Source of the DNA: Paenibacillus sp. Soil787
GTDB taxonomy: Bacteria > Bacillota > Bacilli > Paenibacillales > NBRC-103111
Direction of reading: 5' to 3'
Assembly: GCF_001429545.1 (NCBI RefSeq)
Contig: NZ_LMSP01000034.1
Location: 242,377 to 306,376 of the forward strand
Length of the DNA stretch: 64,000 nt
A program made the position numbers and the translations under genes. Shown piece by piece: positions 7,943 to 15,704 of this stretch (position 1 is the first letter of the stretch; every line of letters begins with the position of its first letter). The notes beneath the pieces were generated by a model. That model was not told the DNA's origin. It was given only the letters and a program-made list of their open reading frames with translations, and made no database searches.

Positions 7943-9229
7943 TTAGCCTTCTACGCGATAGACGCTTTTGATGGCATGAATAGCATCCATAGATTCGAAT
8001 TGTCTCAGCACATTTTTCATACTGGCTTGGTTCGCATCATGTGTGATAATAATAATTTCAGCCTTCGGATTGGACTGGTTCGGGTGCTGGAACACAGACT
8101 CCAAACTAACTTCGTGCTGAGCAAAAATTTGCGTAATTTGTGCAAGTACACCCGCTTTATCTTCAACGTGCAGAAGAATAAAGTTTTTGGAAGCAATCTG
8201 TGCGTCCGTCTTCAGCTTCATTTCTTTGTAAGGCGCCAGCACCGTACGTCCATTCACGCCCAGCCTCAAGTTGCGCACAACGGCAACCAAATCTGCTACG
8301 ACAGATGTTGCTGTCGGCAGCTCGCCTGCTCCAGCACCGTAGAACATCGTTTCGCCTACTGCTTCGCCTGTTACATACACAGCATTGAATACACCATTAA
8401 CGGAAGCAAGCGGATGAGAGTTTTTCACCATAGTAGGCTGTACACTCACAGAGATATGACCATCATGATTTTCAGCAATTCCAAGCAGCTTCACTTCGTA
8501 GCCTAATTTTTTGCCATATAGAATATCTTCTTTGGTTACTTTCGAAATACCTTTCGCTTCAACATCGCTTAGAGCAACATTTGCGTGGAAACCAAGTGTT
8601 GATAAGATGGTCATTTTACGAGCTGCATCCAGCCCCTCAACATCAGATGTTGGGTCTGCTTCTGCGTAGCCAAGATCCTGCGCCTCTTTCAAAACATCGG
8701 CATAAGCAGCGCCTTCTTGACTCATTTTAGTCAAAATGTAATTGGTTGTACCGTTCACGATACCCATAATCTTCGTAATACGGTCAGAGGAGAAGCCCTC
8801 TACGAGTGCACGAATGATCGGAATACCGCCGGCAACACTAGCTTCGTAAAATACGTCGCAGCCGTGTTCAGCTGCTTTTGCCAAGATTTCAGCGCCATGC
8901 ATGGCCATAAGATCCTTATTCGCTGTCACGATGTGCTTGCCATTGCCTAGCGCTGTTAAAATATGCTCTTTGGTTGCAGCAACTCCGCCCATAACTTCAA
9001 CGACAACATCAATTTCACTATCACCAATAACGTCCCATACTTGTTCAGTCAGTTTATCTGCATCCACGGAGATATTGCGAAGCTTTGATTTATCTTGTAC
9101 CAAAATTTTTGAAATTTCAATGGACGAGCCTGTTTGACGCTGTAAATCCTCTTGATGTCCTTCGATAATGCGGACTACACCTGTTCCTACTGTACCTAAT
9201 CCAAGTAAACCAACCTTGATGGGTTTCAT
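7943..9229 (-). CDS. hom: Homoserine dehydrogenase Hom
   Basis: Reduces aspartate semialdehyde to homoserine, the branch point for threonine and methionine. I take the ATG at 9229 (MKPIKVGLLGLGTVG), with AGGAGG eight bases upstream, rather than the longer frame that would overlap pheB. The protein of 428 residues has an N-terminal NAD(P)-binding fold (GLGTVGTGV at 9-17), the catalytic region with GIVNGTTNYILTKM and the acidic EADPTSDVEGLDAARK stretch, and a C-terminal ACT domain from about 350, which implies allosteric control by threonine. It is the second gene of the operon. Confidence 0.96.
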   Translation of the reverse strand: MKPIKVGLLGLGTVGTGVVRIIEGHQEDLQRQTGSSIEISKILVQDKSKLRNISVDADKLTEQVWDVIGDSEIDVVVEVMGGVAATKEHILTALGNGKHIVTANKDLMAMHGAEILAKAAEHGCDVFYEASVAGGIPIIRALVEGFSSDRITKIMGIVNGTTNYILTKMSQEGAAYADVLKEAQDLGYAEADPTSDVEGLDAARKMTILSTLGFHANVALSDVEAKGISKVTKEDILYGKKLGYEVKLLGIAENHDGHISVSVQPTMVKNSHPLASVNGVFNAVYVTGEAVGETMFYGAGAGELPTATSVVADLVAVVRNLRLGVNGRTVLAPYKEMKLKTDAQIASKNFILLHVEDKAGVLAQITQIFAQHEVSLESVFQHPNQSNPKAEIIIITHDANQASMKNVLRQFESMDAIHAIKSVYRVEG

Positions 9230-9260
9230 GTATGTTACCTCCTGAATATGTTTTTCTATT

Positions 9261-9743
9261 TTAACTGCCCTGACCGATGACCATGGCACGCTTGACCCCG
9301 TCTTGCGCTTGAAGTCGATTAATCAATTGACGGATCTCTTCCCCCATCGAGGAGGTTTCTACCGAAATGACGACATTCGCCATCCCCTGCAGAGGAATTG
9401 TCTGATGTATCGTTAATACATTCCCATCCAAATTAGCAATGAGAGCCAGTACGCGAGACAGAATCCCCGACCGATGCTCCAAATCCATGGATATTGTGAT
9501 AATGCGCTCTCGTTCCAGTTTGCTGAGAGGGTGAATACCATCCTTATACTTATAGAACGCGCTGCGGCTGAGCCCGACTTGTTCAACGGCATCGTGAATC
9601 GTCTTCACTTCACCCCGTGCAAGCAGTTCCTTAGCCTGAGCTGTCTTGAGTACTCCTTCTGGCAAAATATCTTCCCGGACTAAGTAGTACCTCTCAGGAC
9701 CGGTGTGCTTGATCGTTTGTAAAAACTCTTTGCTTTCCGGCAC
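9261..9743 (-). CDS. pheB: ACT-domain protein PheB (YszB family)
   Basis: A 160-residue protein with an N-terminal segment RYYLVREDILPEGVLKTAQA, a helix-turn-helix-like stretch (EQVGLSRSAFYKYKDGI, about 58-74) and a C-terminal ACT domain (about 85-158, including LSIHQTIPLQ-like VLTIHQTIPLQG). It matches B. subtilis PheB, which is annotated near chorismate mutase but whose biochemical role is not settled. The HTH-plus-ACT layout suggests an amino-acid-responsive regulator; this is inference. The start is GTG. It is first in the operon and follows a sigma-A promoter with a palindrome at the start site. Confidence 0.85.
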   Translation of the reverse strand: MPESKEFLQTIKHTGPERYYLVREDILPEGVLKTAQAKELLARGEVKTIHDAVEQVGLSRSAFYKYKDGIHPLSKLERERIITISMDLEHRSGILSRVLALIANLDGNVLTIHQTIPLQGMANVVISVETSSMGEEIRQLINRLQAQDGVKRAMVIGQGS

Positions 9744-9775
9744 TTTACCACCGTCCTCTCTGGAAAGACCAATGT

Positions 9776-9819
9776 TCCTCTATAGAGGACATTATATCGA
9801 ATCATACGAATTGAAGCAA
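9776..9819 (-). promoter_or_regulatory. pheB operon promoter with palindromic operator
   Basis: On the minus strand TTGCTT (9814-9819), 17 bases, TATAAT (9791-9796). Immediately downstream, covering the expected start site, is the perfect 14-bp palindrome TCCTCTATAGAGGA (9776-9789), extended by AATG and CATT with one bulged base. The placement is what an autorepressor operator would have. Confidence 0.65.
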
Positions 9820-9909
9820 TAGGCAATTCACATCTTATTCTTTCATCTTTTGCAGCACCTAACTCCACTATGATAAGCTGATAGTACTAGATTAGAAAGG
9901 GATCGCCTC

Positions 9910-10419
9910 ATGATTACATTACGCATGATGTCTACGGCTCTCCTATGGAACAGCCAGAACGAATTACTAATGATGAAACGCTCCTTAACGCGTTCGCTAT
10001 CGCCAGGTTTATGGGCTGCTATTGGCGGTCACCTGGAGCCAAGTGAATTGAATAACCCGCGGGCAGCCTGTTTGCGCGAAGTGTGGGAGGAGACTGGCAT
10101 TGAACATGATGAAATCCAAGGGCTGCGCATGCAGTATGTTTTACTTCGATTGAATGGTCAAGAAATTCGCCAGCAATTTTTTTATATCGGAACGACAGAT
10201 GTGAATCCGCGAATCGTCACACCCGAAGGAGATCTTCATTGGATTCCTAAAGATCAGGTGTTGGAGCGCCCAATCCCTTTTATTTTTCGATGTTTGCTTG
10301 AACATTATTTCAGCGTAGGCCTTACTGAGCACCCATGGGTAGGTTCGGCAGGTATTCAACTAGATACAGGTGAACCTGCTATTCACTGGAACCCATTAGT
10401 AGATCCCTTGCAGACTTAA
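9910..10419 (+). CDS. NUDIX hydrolase
   Basis: A 169-residue NUDIX-fold pyrophosphatase. The NUDIX box is readable as GGHLEPSELNNPRAACLREV followed by WEETGI, with the REVWEETG core intact but two extra residues between the first glutamate and the REV helix compared with the textbook spacing. AAAGGG precedes the ATG. It stands alone, divergent from pheB and convergent with the NlpC/P60 gene, and ends in a shared terminator. The substrate cannot be read from the sequence; nucleotide diphosphate derivatives are typical of the family. Confidence 0.85.
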   Translation: MITLRMMSTALLWNSQNELLMMKRSLTRSLSPGLWAAIGGHLEPSELNNPRAACLREVWEETGIEHDEIQGLRMQYVLLRLNGQEIRQQFFYIGTTDVNPRIVTPEGDLHWIPKDQVLERPIPFIFRCLLEHYFSVGLTEHPWVGSAGIQLDTGEPAIHWNPLVDPLQT

Positions 10420-10429
10420 AAAGCATAAC

Positions 10430-10468
10430 AAAAAAGGCAGACATCGATTTCTCGATGTCTGCCTTTTT
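10430..10468. terminator. Bidirectional terminator, NUDIX and NlpC/P60 genes
   Basis: AAAAAGGCAGACATCGA and TCGATGTCTGCCTTTTT form a perfect stem of 17 pairs with a TTTC loop. Confidence 0.92.
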
Positions 10469-10478
10469 GAACGGCTAG

Positions 10479-11267
10479 TTATAACGCACTGCCTCCAAAT
10501 AAGAAACGATACTCCCAGTGGCGATTATCGATGGAATCAATCCGAACACCACCGCTGTCATTGGAGTATGTTGACAAGATTTGTCCATTTCCTAAGTAAA
10601 TAGCCACGTGTGTAATGGTTTGAGTAGACTTATTAATGCCGCTGTAATTCGATTGGCTTGTCCCTTTGTAGGACATGAAGAACATGAGATCGCCAGCTTT
10701 CAGATCGTGCCAATTTGTTTTGGCATGCCCAAGAGATTTCACATAATTCCCTTGGCCTCTAGAGTCACTTGGCAGCTTCTTTCCAATGCCATCCAAGAAA
10801 GCCTGTCTGACAAAGTCAGAGCAGTCAAACGTTCTTGTGTTATCACGACTTGATCCATATTCATAGGGCGTGCCTAGATACTTTTTACCCGCAGCAATAA
10901 TTTTTTGAACATTTACACTTGTTGAAGCTCCAGAACTACTGCCGGAACCGCCATTCGTATTGGAATCTCCAGGCGCTGTAACACCCGATGCTTGTATGTA
11001 TTTGGTGCTTGTGCTTATGTAACCCTCACGGCCGTCAGAAGCTCTCACTTTGTACCACCAACTGTTCACTTTGGACAGGATGGTAACTTTCTCGCCTTCC
11101 TTCAAGTAACGGATACGCGTAGAATTCACATCTGCACTTTGACGAAAACTGACACTGGTCATAATTTGACCTGTTGATGCAGCCGAAGCTTCTTTAGGTA
11201 AAGGAATTGTCACAGCGCCAAAGATAAGGGCTGGAGCAAGTACGAGGGTCAGTAGTTGTTTTTTCAT
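10479..11267 (-). CDS. Secreted SH3-NlpC/P60 cell wall hydrolase
   Basis: A 262-residue exported endopeptidase that would cut peptidoglycan stem peptides. A signal peptide spans about 1-29 (MKKQLLTLVLAPALIFG, cleavage near ASAA). A bacterial SH3 domain lies at about 36-92 (VNSTRIRYLKEGEKVTILSK), then a Gly/Ser linker at 100-118, then the NlpC/P60 domain. The catalytic Cys is C149 in TFDCSDFVRQAF and His is H220 in ITHVAIYLGNG. AGGAGG precedes the ATG. The gene is monocistronic, preceded by about 235 bases without a gene; I checked that leader for a cyclic-di-AMP riboswitch and could not support one. Confidence 0.92.
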   Translation of the reverse strand: MKKQLLTLVLAPALIFGAVTIPLPKEASAASTGQIMTSVSFRQSADVNSTRIRYLKEGEKVTILSKVNSWWYKVRASDGREGYISTSTKYIQASGVTAPGDSNTNGGSGSSSGASTSVNVQKIIAAGKKYLGTPYEYGSSRDNTRTFDCSDFVRQAFLDGIGKKLPSDSRGQGNYVKSLGHAKTNWHDLKAGDLMFFMSYKGTSQSNYSGINKSTQTITHVAIYLGNGQILSTYSNDSGGVRIDSIDNRHWEYRFLFGGSAL

Positions 11268-11457
11268 GATGTTAGCCTCCTAGCATTTTGTGTGACAGAA
11301 CGAGCCTCATTCACATCTTTTTTCCATTTCATCAGACGACCTGGCTCCGAAAATTATTGTCCTTCATATCCATTCGTAATATCGGTCTCCTTTGGGTGGG
11401 TAAGATCACAATAAATTGGAAACTTACCTCTAATTCCTCTAGTCGATGGAAACAAAA

Positions 11458-11500
11458 AAAGCCTTCCTTTAGCTGATACAATACAGCATATAGGAAAGAC
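11458..11500 (-). terminator. Probable terminator after the TrpD-like gene
   Basis: On the minus strand GTCTTTCCT and AGGAAGGC can pair with a second inner pairing TGCTG/CAGC, followed by seven T. The stem is imperfect. Confidence 0.6.
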
Positions 11501-11502
11501 CT

Positions 11503-12576
11503 TTATCCAATTTTGGCTGAGGAATCACGGATACTCGGATGATCTTGAAGCGTGAAGTGATGACTCTGATCCACCCATCGCTGCATGACTTTGTTGGCTT
11601 CTTTTCTTTGCAGCAGTGATTCCGCTAATTGAAAGCCCTCTTCATAACTCCCAACTTTATCAAACCACGTCAATCGAAGTCCCGTATTAAAAATGACATG
11701 ATCACGTTCCCGCTTCAATTCCTCTGAATCTTCTCCAGCAATAATGCGCCGCACCATAGCAACCTGATCATCTTTACTTAAAGGCTGCAGAGGCTCGCTC
11801 AGGAAACCAAACTTCTGCGGTTCAACCACTCGCGACTCATCTCCCCAAGGGGTTACGATCCTTATGGTACTGTTCTGATAGATCGGCAAATCCTCGGACC
11901 CTTCTATTCCATTAACAATATACACATTTTGAAAACCAGATCGGATGGTTATGGGAATCAGTGATTCCATCGCTTTTCGCTGATTAACGCCTATAATCAT
12001 ATTGATTGAACGTACAGGATTTATGACTTTCTCAACGATATTCATCACGGTTCGCAATCCTAACTGCTCTCGAACCTGTTTCAGCTTCCCTAGCGGCGGA
12101 CAAAGCTGATCTGTGTGAAGAAATCCAATATGCAGGTGAAACAACATCGTTTCCCATGCTTTCACTGACAAATCTATTGCAACGCCGAAGCTTTCTAATA
12201 GTTCTTTCATTGCGGTCCCCTGTCTAGGCGGAAGTGAATCACCTCCATGCAGTACTTGGGAGAAACCTACTGAAGCAAGCAGAAGGCTAACTGGCAGTGT
12301 GATGGGAAAATATTGCCGGCCTTCCGTCGGTCCCGCACAATTGAGTGAATCCGCAAAAGTATGGAAATTCAAAGAGTAGCTGCGGTAAACATCAATGAAT
12401 GCCATCAGCTCTTCGTCAGCTTCCCCTTTCATACATAGAGCCATTAAGAAAGCTGCGCATTGAGCATCTGTAGAATCTCCTCTGGCCATCTCATGTGCTG
12501 CTTCTACAGCTTCCTCATAAGATAAATCACGTGATCCTTGCATACCTGTTCCCATTGCTTGAATCCATCTTTTCAT
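11503..12576 (-). CDS. Anthranilate phosphoribosyltransferase-like (TrpD2-type) protein
   Basis: A 357-residue member of the glycosyl transferase family 3 fold. The N-terminal helical domain (EEAVEAAHEMARGDSTDAQC then AAFLMALCMKGE) and the NPVRS region match TrpD relatives. The PRPP-binding GTGGD motif of true TrpD is replaced by CAGPTEG at 80-86, and the KHGNR-type motif is LHGGD at 109-113. It stands alone, far from any trp gene, with its own promoter. A role as tryptophan-pathway TrpD is therefore unlikely; a nucleic-acid-binding or unknown function, as for YbiB/TrpD2 proteins, is possible. No function is claimed. Confidence 0.75.
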   Translation of the reverse strand: MKRWIQAMGTGMQGSRDLSYEEAVEAAHEMARGDSTDAQCAAFLMALCMKGEADEELMAFIDVYRSYSLNFHTFADSLNCAGPTEGRQYFPITLPVSLLLASVGFSQVLHGGDSLPPRQGTAMKELLESFGVAIDLSVKAWETMLFHLHIGFLHTDQLCPPLGKLKQVREQLGLRTVMNIVEKVINPVRSINMIIGVNQRKAMESLIPITIRSGFQNVYIVNGIEGSEDLPIYQNSTIRIVTPWGDESRVVEPQKFGFLSEPLQPLSKDDQVAMVRRIIAGEDSEELKRERDHVIFNTGLRLTWFDKVGSYEEGFQLAESLLQRKEANKVMQRWVDQSHHFTLQDHPSIRDSSAKIG

Positions 12577-12602
12577 CTAAATTCCTCCTCCCTCATATAG
12601 AT

Positions 12603-12683
12603 ACACTTCACGAAGTGTAATATTTATTTACATACAATTATGGTAATTAGTAAAATCGTAATCTTTTTCTTTTTATGTGTCAA
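12603..12683 (-). promoter_or_regulatory. Promoter and leader palindrome of the TrpD-like gene
   Basis: On the minus strand TTGACA (12678-12683), 17 bases, TACGAT (12655-12660). In the leader, 12603-12618 is ACACTTC-AC-GAAGTGT, a perfect inverted repeat with 7-bp arms, ending about 27 bases before the ATG. It could be an operator or an RNA hairpin. Confidence 0.6.
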
Positions 12684-12713
12684 GTTTTATGACATTAATC
12701 CGCATTGAAATAT

Positions 12714-12735
12714 AAAAGAACGGCTTTCGCCGTCC
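12714..12735 (-). terminator. Terminator-like GAAA-loop hairpin
   Basis: On the minus strand GGACGGC-GAAA-GCCGTTC is followed by TTTTAT. No gene ends here, so it may close an unannotated short transcript from the gap to its right, or simply insulate the promoter at 12655-12683. Confidence 0.45.
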
Positions 12736-13323
12736 GCGGGTGAGAGTATTTATTAAGGTTGCAGCCATGCATGTTACAACTGCGTGACGTATACGCTTTT
12801 GCTTTCGCTTTTTCTTTTGCTCTTGCTTTTGCTTGTCCGTGTGTTGTTGTACTTTGTGCAACATTTGGCAAGCTAATCCACTATTTTCACGCGATTGTTG
12901 CAAAAAATACAACAATTCCGCTCCAAAGTGGCCCATTAGAGTGAATTAAGGCTAAATTGTTGTATAACATACAACATCCTGAGCTTTTCAAGAAAAAATC
13001 AAAGAAATTATTGTACGTTATACAACTTGTAAATCTAATTTCCCTATTTCTCTCAAAAATCAGAACCAGAAGACAAAAATCAAAATTCAGAAAAACCAAA
13101 CCCAGAAACACCAAACACATAAAAACCAAACACATAAAAACCAAACACATAAAAACCAAACACATAAAAACCAAACACAGAAAACCGTAGTCCCTAACGA
13201 AGCATCATGCAACTATTCTTAATTACACTCAGCATTAGCAAAATCCATAACTATCCATGCAAAATAAGGAGTAAGCTCGAGTTTACCCCCTGACCCAAAT
13301 AAATTAAACTTTCTTAAACGCAA
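12736..13323. repeat. Gene-free region with four 17-bp palindromes and a 15-bp tandem array
   Basis: Four 17-bp inverted repeats lie at 12846-12862 (GTTGTACTTTGTGCAAC), 12897-12913 (GTTGCAAAAAATACAAC), 12959-12975 (GTTGTATAACATACAAC) and 13010-13026 (ATTGTACGTTATACAAC); start-to-start spacing is 51, 62 and 51. A tandem array of six 15-bp units (AAAAACCAAACACAT, first two diverged) fills 13091-13180. Positions 12796-12837 are a run of TTTTGC-like codon-sized repeats. Short ORFs here are products of the repeats, and I see no credible gene. Confidence 0.7.
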
Positions 13324-13358
13324 AAAAAAAAACACTCATCCTCAGGATAAGTGTTTCC
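13324..13358 (-). terminator. Terminator after obg
   Basis: On the minus strand AACACTTATCC-TGA-GGATGAGTGTT is followed by ten or more T. Confidence 0.92.
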
Positions 13359-13364
13359 ATCATT

Positions 13365-14666
13365 TTAATGCTTCTCATCAAATTCGAAGTCAAAATCACC
13401 AATTTGGATCGTCTGTCCATGGACAGCTCCACGTTTACGCAATTCGTCATCGATTCCTATATTACGCAAAATACGAGCAAAACGAGCGATGCCGTCCTGT
13501 GTGCTGAAATTCGTTCGTTTGATCAACTTCTCAATGGAAGGACTTTCAACAATGAATACATCGTTCTCTCGACGAATCGTGTAATCATTCTCCTCGCGTT
13601 TCTCGAAGCGATACACTTTACGCTCTTCTTTATCAGCTACACCCTCAACTTCAGGAGCATTCGGGATACTTTCTACAATATCTGAGATCTTGTAGAGAAG
13701 CTCCTGCACACCGCCTCGTGTCAATGCAGAGATCGGATAAATCTCAAACTCTTTGCCATCTGCCGACATCTGCTCCTTGAACAAGGCCAGATTGTCCTCT
13801 GATTCCGGCATGTCCATCTTGTTGGCAACAACAATTTGCGGACGCTGCTCCAGCTTGGCATTATAGAGCTTAATTTCCTCATTAATCTTGAGGAAATCTT
13901 CGTAAGGATCGCGGCCGTCTGCAGCAGACATGTCCACGACATGCACAATCACTCGCGTCCGTTCTACGTGACGCAAGAACTCATGACCGAGTCCCACACC
14001 CTCGTGGGCCCCTTCAATAAGACCGGGAAGATCCGCCATGACGAAGCTGCGTCCATCGCCAACATCCACAACCCCGAGGTTAGGGGTAAGGGTTGTAAAG
14101 TGATACGCCGCAATTTTCGGTTTTGCGGCAGAGACAACCGACAATAGCGTGGATTTCCCAACGCTTGGGAAGCCCACTAAGCCGACGTCAGCCATGACCT
14201 TCATCTCCAGCACTACCCAACGCTCCACGCCTTCTTCGCCGTTCTCAGCAATTTCTGGCGCCGTTACGCGTGCTGTTGCGAAGCGTGTGTTGCCTCGGCC
14301 GCCTCGACCGCCTTTGGCCACGACAACCTCTTGACCATGACGCGTCAAGTCAGCGATAACCTCCCCAGTGTCATCGTCGATGATGGTTGTACCTGGCGGG
14401 ATGCGTACAATCATATCTTCCGCATTAGCGCCATGCATCGACTTGTTACGGCCCTTCTCGCCGCGCTCCGCTTTAAAGTGCTTCTGATAGCGGAAATCCA
14501 TTAGTGTACGCAGACCCTCGTCTACACGGAACACAACGTCGCCGCCGTTTCCTCCGTCGCCACCTGCAGGACCGCCCTCTGGTACATATTTCTCACGGCG
14601 GAAAGCAACTAAACCGTCGCCGCCGTCGCCACCTTTAACAAATATCTTCGCTTTATCAACAAACAT
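13365..14666 (-). CDS. obg: GTPase Obg (CgtA), 50S assembly and stress
   Basis: An essential GTPase for late 50S assembly, stress response and, in Bacillus, sporulation initiation. At 433 residues it shows all three domains: the glycine-rich Obg fold at 1-158 (VFVDKAKIFVKGGDGGDGL-type start, many GG turns), the G domain from about 159 (GFPSVGKSTLL, DLPGLIEGAH, NKMD), and the C-terminal OCT domain (about 350-430). GAGG lies before the ATG. It follows spo0B with a 52-base gap that contains an antisense-oriented family A repeat. The spo0B-obg pair is conserved in sporeformers. Confidence 0.97.
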   Translation of the reverse strand: MFVDKAKIFVKGGDGGDGLVAFRREKYVPEGGPAGGDGGNGGDVVFRVDEGLRTLMDFRYQKHFKAERGEKGRNKSMHGANAEDMIVRIPPGTTIIDDDTGEVIADLTRHGQEVVVAKGGRGGRGNTRFATARVTAPEIAENGEEGVERWVVLEMKVMADVGLVGFPSVGKSTLLSVVSAAKPKIAAYHFTTLTPNLGVVDVGDGRSFVMADLPGLIEGAHEGVGLGHEFLRHVERTRVIVHVVDMSAADGRDPYEDFLKINEEIKLYNAKLEQRPQIVVANKMDMPESEDNLALFKEQMSADGKEFEIYPISALTRGGVQELLYKISDIVESIPNAPEVEGVADKEERKVYRFEKREENDYTIRRENDVFIVESPSIEKLIKRTNFSTQDGIARFARILRNIGIDDELRKRGAVHGQTIQIGDFDFEFDEKH

Positions 14667-14683
14667 TTCTACACCTCAACTAA

Positions 14684-14716
14684 GGAGAGACTTTGATCTT
14701 GGACCAAAGATCCCTT
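14684..14716 (+). repeat. Family A repeat between spo0B and obg
   Basis: GGAGAGACTTTGATC-TTG-GACCAAAGATCCC, read on the plus strand, so antisense to obg. The outer CTTTG/CAAAG pairing is kept while the inner pairs are imperfect. Confidence 0.6.
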
Positions 14717-14718
14717 TA

Positions 14719-15474
14719 TTATGTACGAAACGGTAACCGCCATGCGATGACCGCTTCTTCCTCTTGCCATTCACTTTGCTCCAGTGAATAAGAATCTACC
14801 TTCGAAAGCAGGATTGCCTTCACGGCTTTTTCAAGTTGCTCCCTGTGATAGGGGCCTTGATATACAAAATCAAGCAGTAAGCCATCTTCTTGAACATCAA
14901 ATTCCAAGCTGAGTGTACCGCTTTCACCGTCACTTGCCGCAGCATGCTCTTGAACGCATTCCACGGTTTGACGAACCAATCTTTCGATGAGGCCGTCATG
15001 CAGAGGAAGTTGTCCAAGATTGATTTCTTGATCTAATTCAACTTCCAGCTCTAGTGATTTTGACTGGACGCGAAACATCAACAAGAAAACAATTAACGAT
15101 GGAATACCTAACTTGGAGAGATTACTTTCCTGCTGCATAGTCATTTTTATTTTTTCCATATAGGGCTGTAAATTATCAAACTTCTTTAACTGAATATAAC
15201 CAAACAAAATTTGGGTATCGTTCATCCAATCATGACGTGCACGATTTATGACCTGAATTAACTTTTGTTGAGCCTGTTGTTCCTGTTGGCGGAGCTCTTG
15301 GCTCCATTTCTCTTCCAATCTACTCGCTTCCAACTTGAAGGCGGTATAACCGCAAAAGACAATGATCAGTAATAATGAACCCCTGACAATCCAGGGCTCC
15401 ACAAACATCATTCCCGTCAATCCAATGAGCACAAGTGCTAATAAATAAACTTGCGTACTTCCCGCTCGTTTCAT
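14719..15474 (-). CDS. spo0B: Spo0B-like sporulation phosphotransferase
   Basis: Spo0B passes phosphate from Spo0F to Spo0A in the sporulation phosphorelay. The histidine is H81 in INRARHDWMNDTQILFGY, in a four-helix dimerisation hairpin (about 60-125), followed by a degenerate GHKL-like domain. Unlike the soluble 192-residue Bacillus protein, this one has 251 residues with two hydrophobic segments at about 8-28 and 30-46, so it is probably membrane anchored. Position directly upstream of obg is the classical Spo0B location. GGAG and GGGGA precede the ATG. Confidence 0.88.
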   Translation of the reverse strand: MKRAGSTQVYLLALVLIGLTGMMFVEPWIVRGSLLLIIVFCGYTAFKLEASRLEEKWSQELRQQEQQAQQKLIQVINRARHDWMNDTQILFGYIQLKKFDNLQPYMEKIKMTMQQESNLSKLGIPSLIVFLLMFRVQSKSLELEVELDQEINLGQLPLHDGLIERLVRQTVECVQEHAAASDGESGTLSLEFDVQEDGLLLDFVYQGPYHREQLEKAVKAILLSKVDSYSLEQSEWQEEEAVIAWRLPFRT

Positions 15475-15607
15475 TCCCCGTTCGCTCCGTTCTCCCTGCT
15501 TTGTAACCGTTCATCCAGTATATCATGATGTACTAGCAAACTTCACCAAACAAATGAGAAAACCTCTGCCCTCGGCCATTCAAGATGAGTGACCGCGTTT
15601 ATTAGCT

Positions 15608-15646
15608 GAGAGACTTTGGTCTCCAACCAAAGATCCCTATATTAGG
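15608..15646 (+). repeat. Family A repeat between rpmA and spo0B
   Basis: GAGAGACTTTGGT-CTCCA-ACCAAAGATCCC then TATATTAGG on the plus strand, antisense to the flanking genes. The inner pairs GGT/ACC replace GAGC/GCTC of other copies, so pairing is preserved. Confidence 0.7.
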
Positions 15647-15661
15647 TTTGTACCGAATTAG

Positions 15662-15700
15662 AAAAAAATCCCTGGGCGGGCTTATCGCTCGCCAGGGATT
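15662..15700 (-). terminator. Terminator after rpmA
   Basis: On the minus strand AATCCCTGGCG and CGCCCAGGGATT pair around a loop of about ten bases, followed by a T run. It ends the rplU-prp-rpmA unit, so spo0B-obg probably has its own promoter. Confidence 0.9.
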
Positions 15701-15704
15701 CAAA

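Noticed and set aside
11268..11457. Possible cyclic-di-AMP (ydaO) riboswitch before the NlpC/P60 gene
   Set aside because: GGAGCC and a late GTGAAT are present, and such genes often have this riboswitch, but the other conserved blocks could not be found, so it is not supported.
13091..13180. CRISPR array
   Set aside because: Repeats are directly abutting 15-bp units with no spacers, and no cas genes are present.
12673..13190. Several ORFs of 60-95 residues on both strands between the TrpD-like gene and obg
   Set aside because: They are built of the 15-bp array, the TTTTGC run and the palindromes; composition is low-complexity and starts lack ribosome binding sites.
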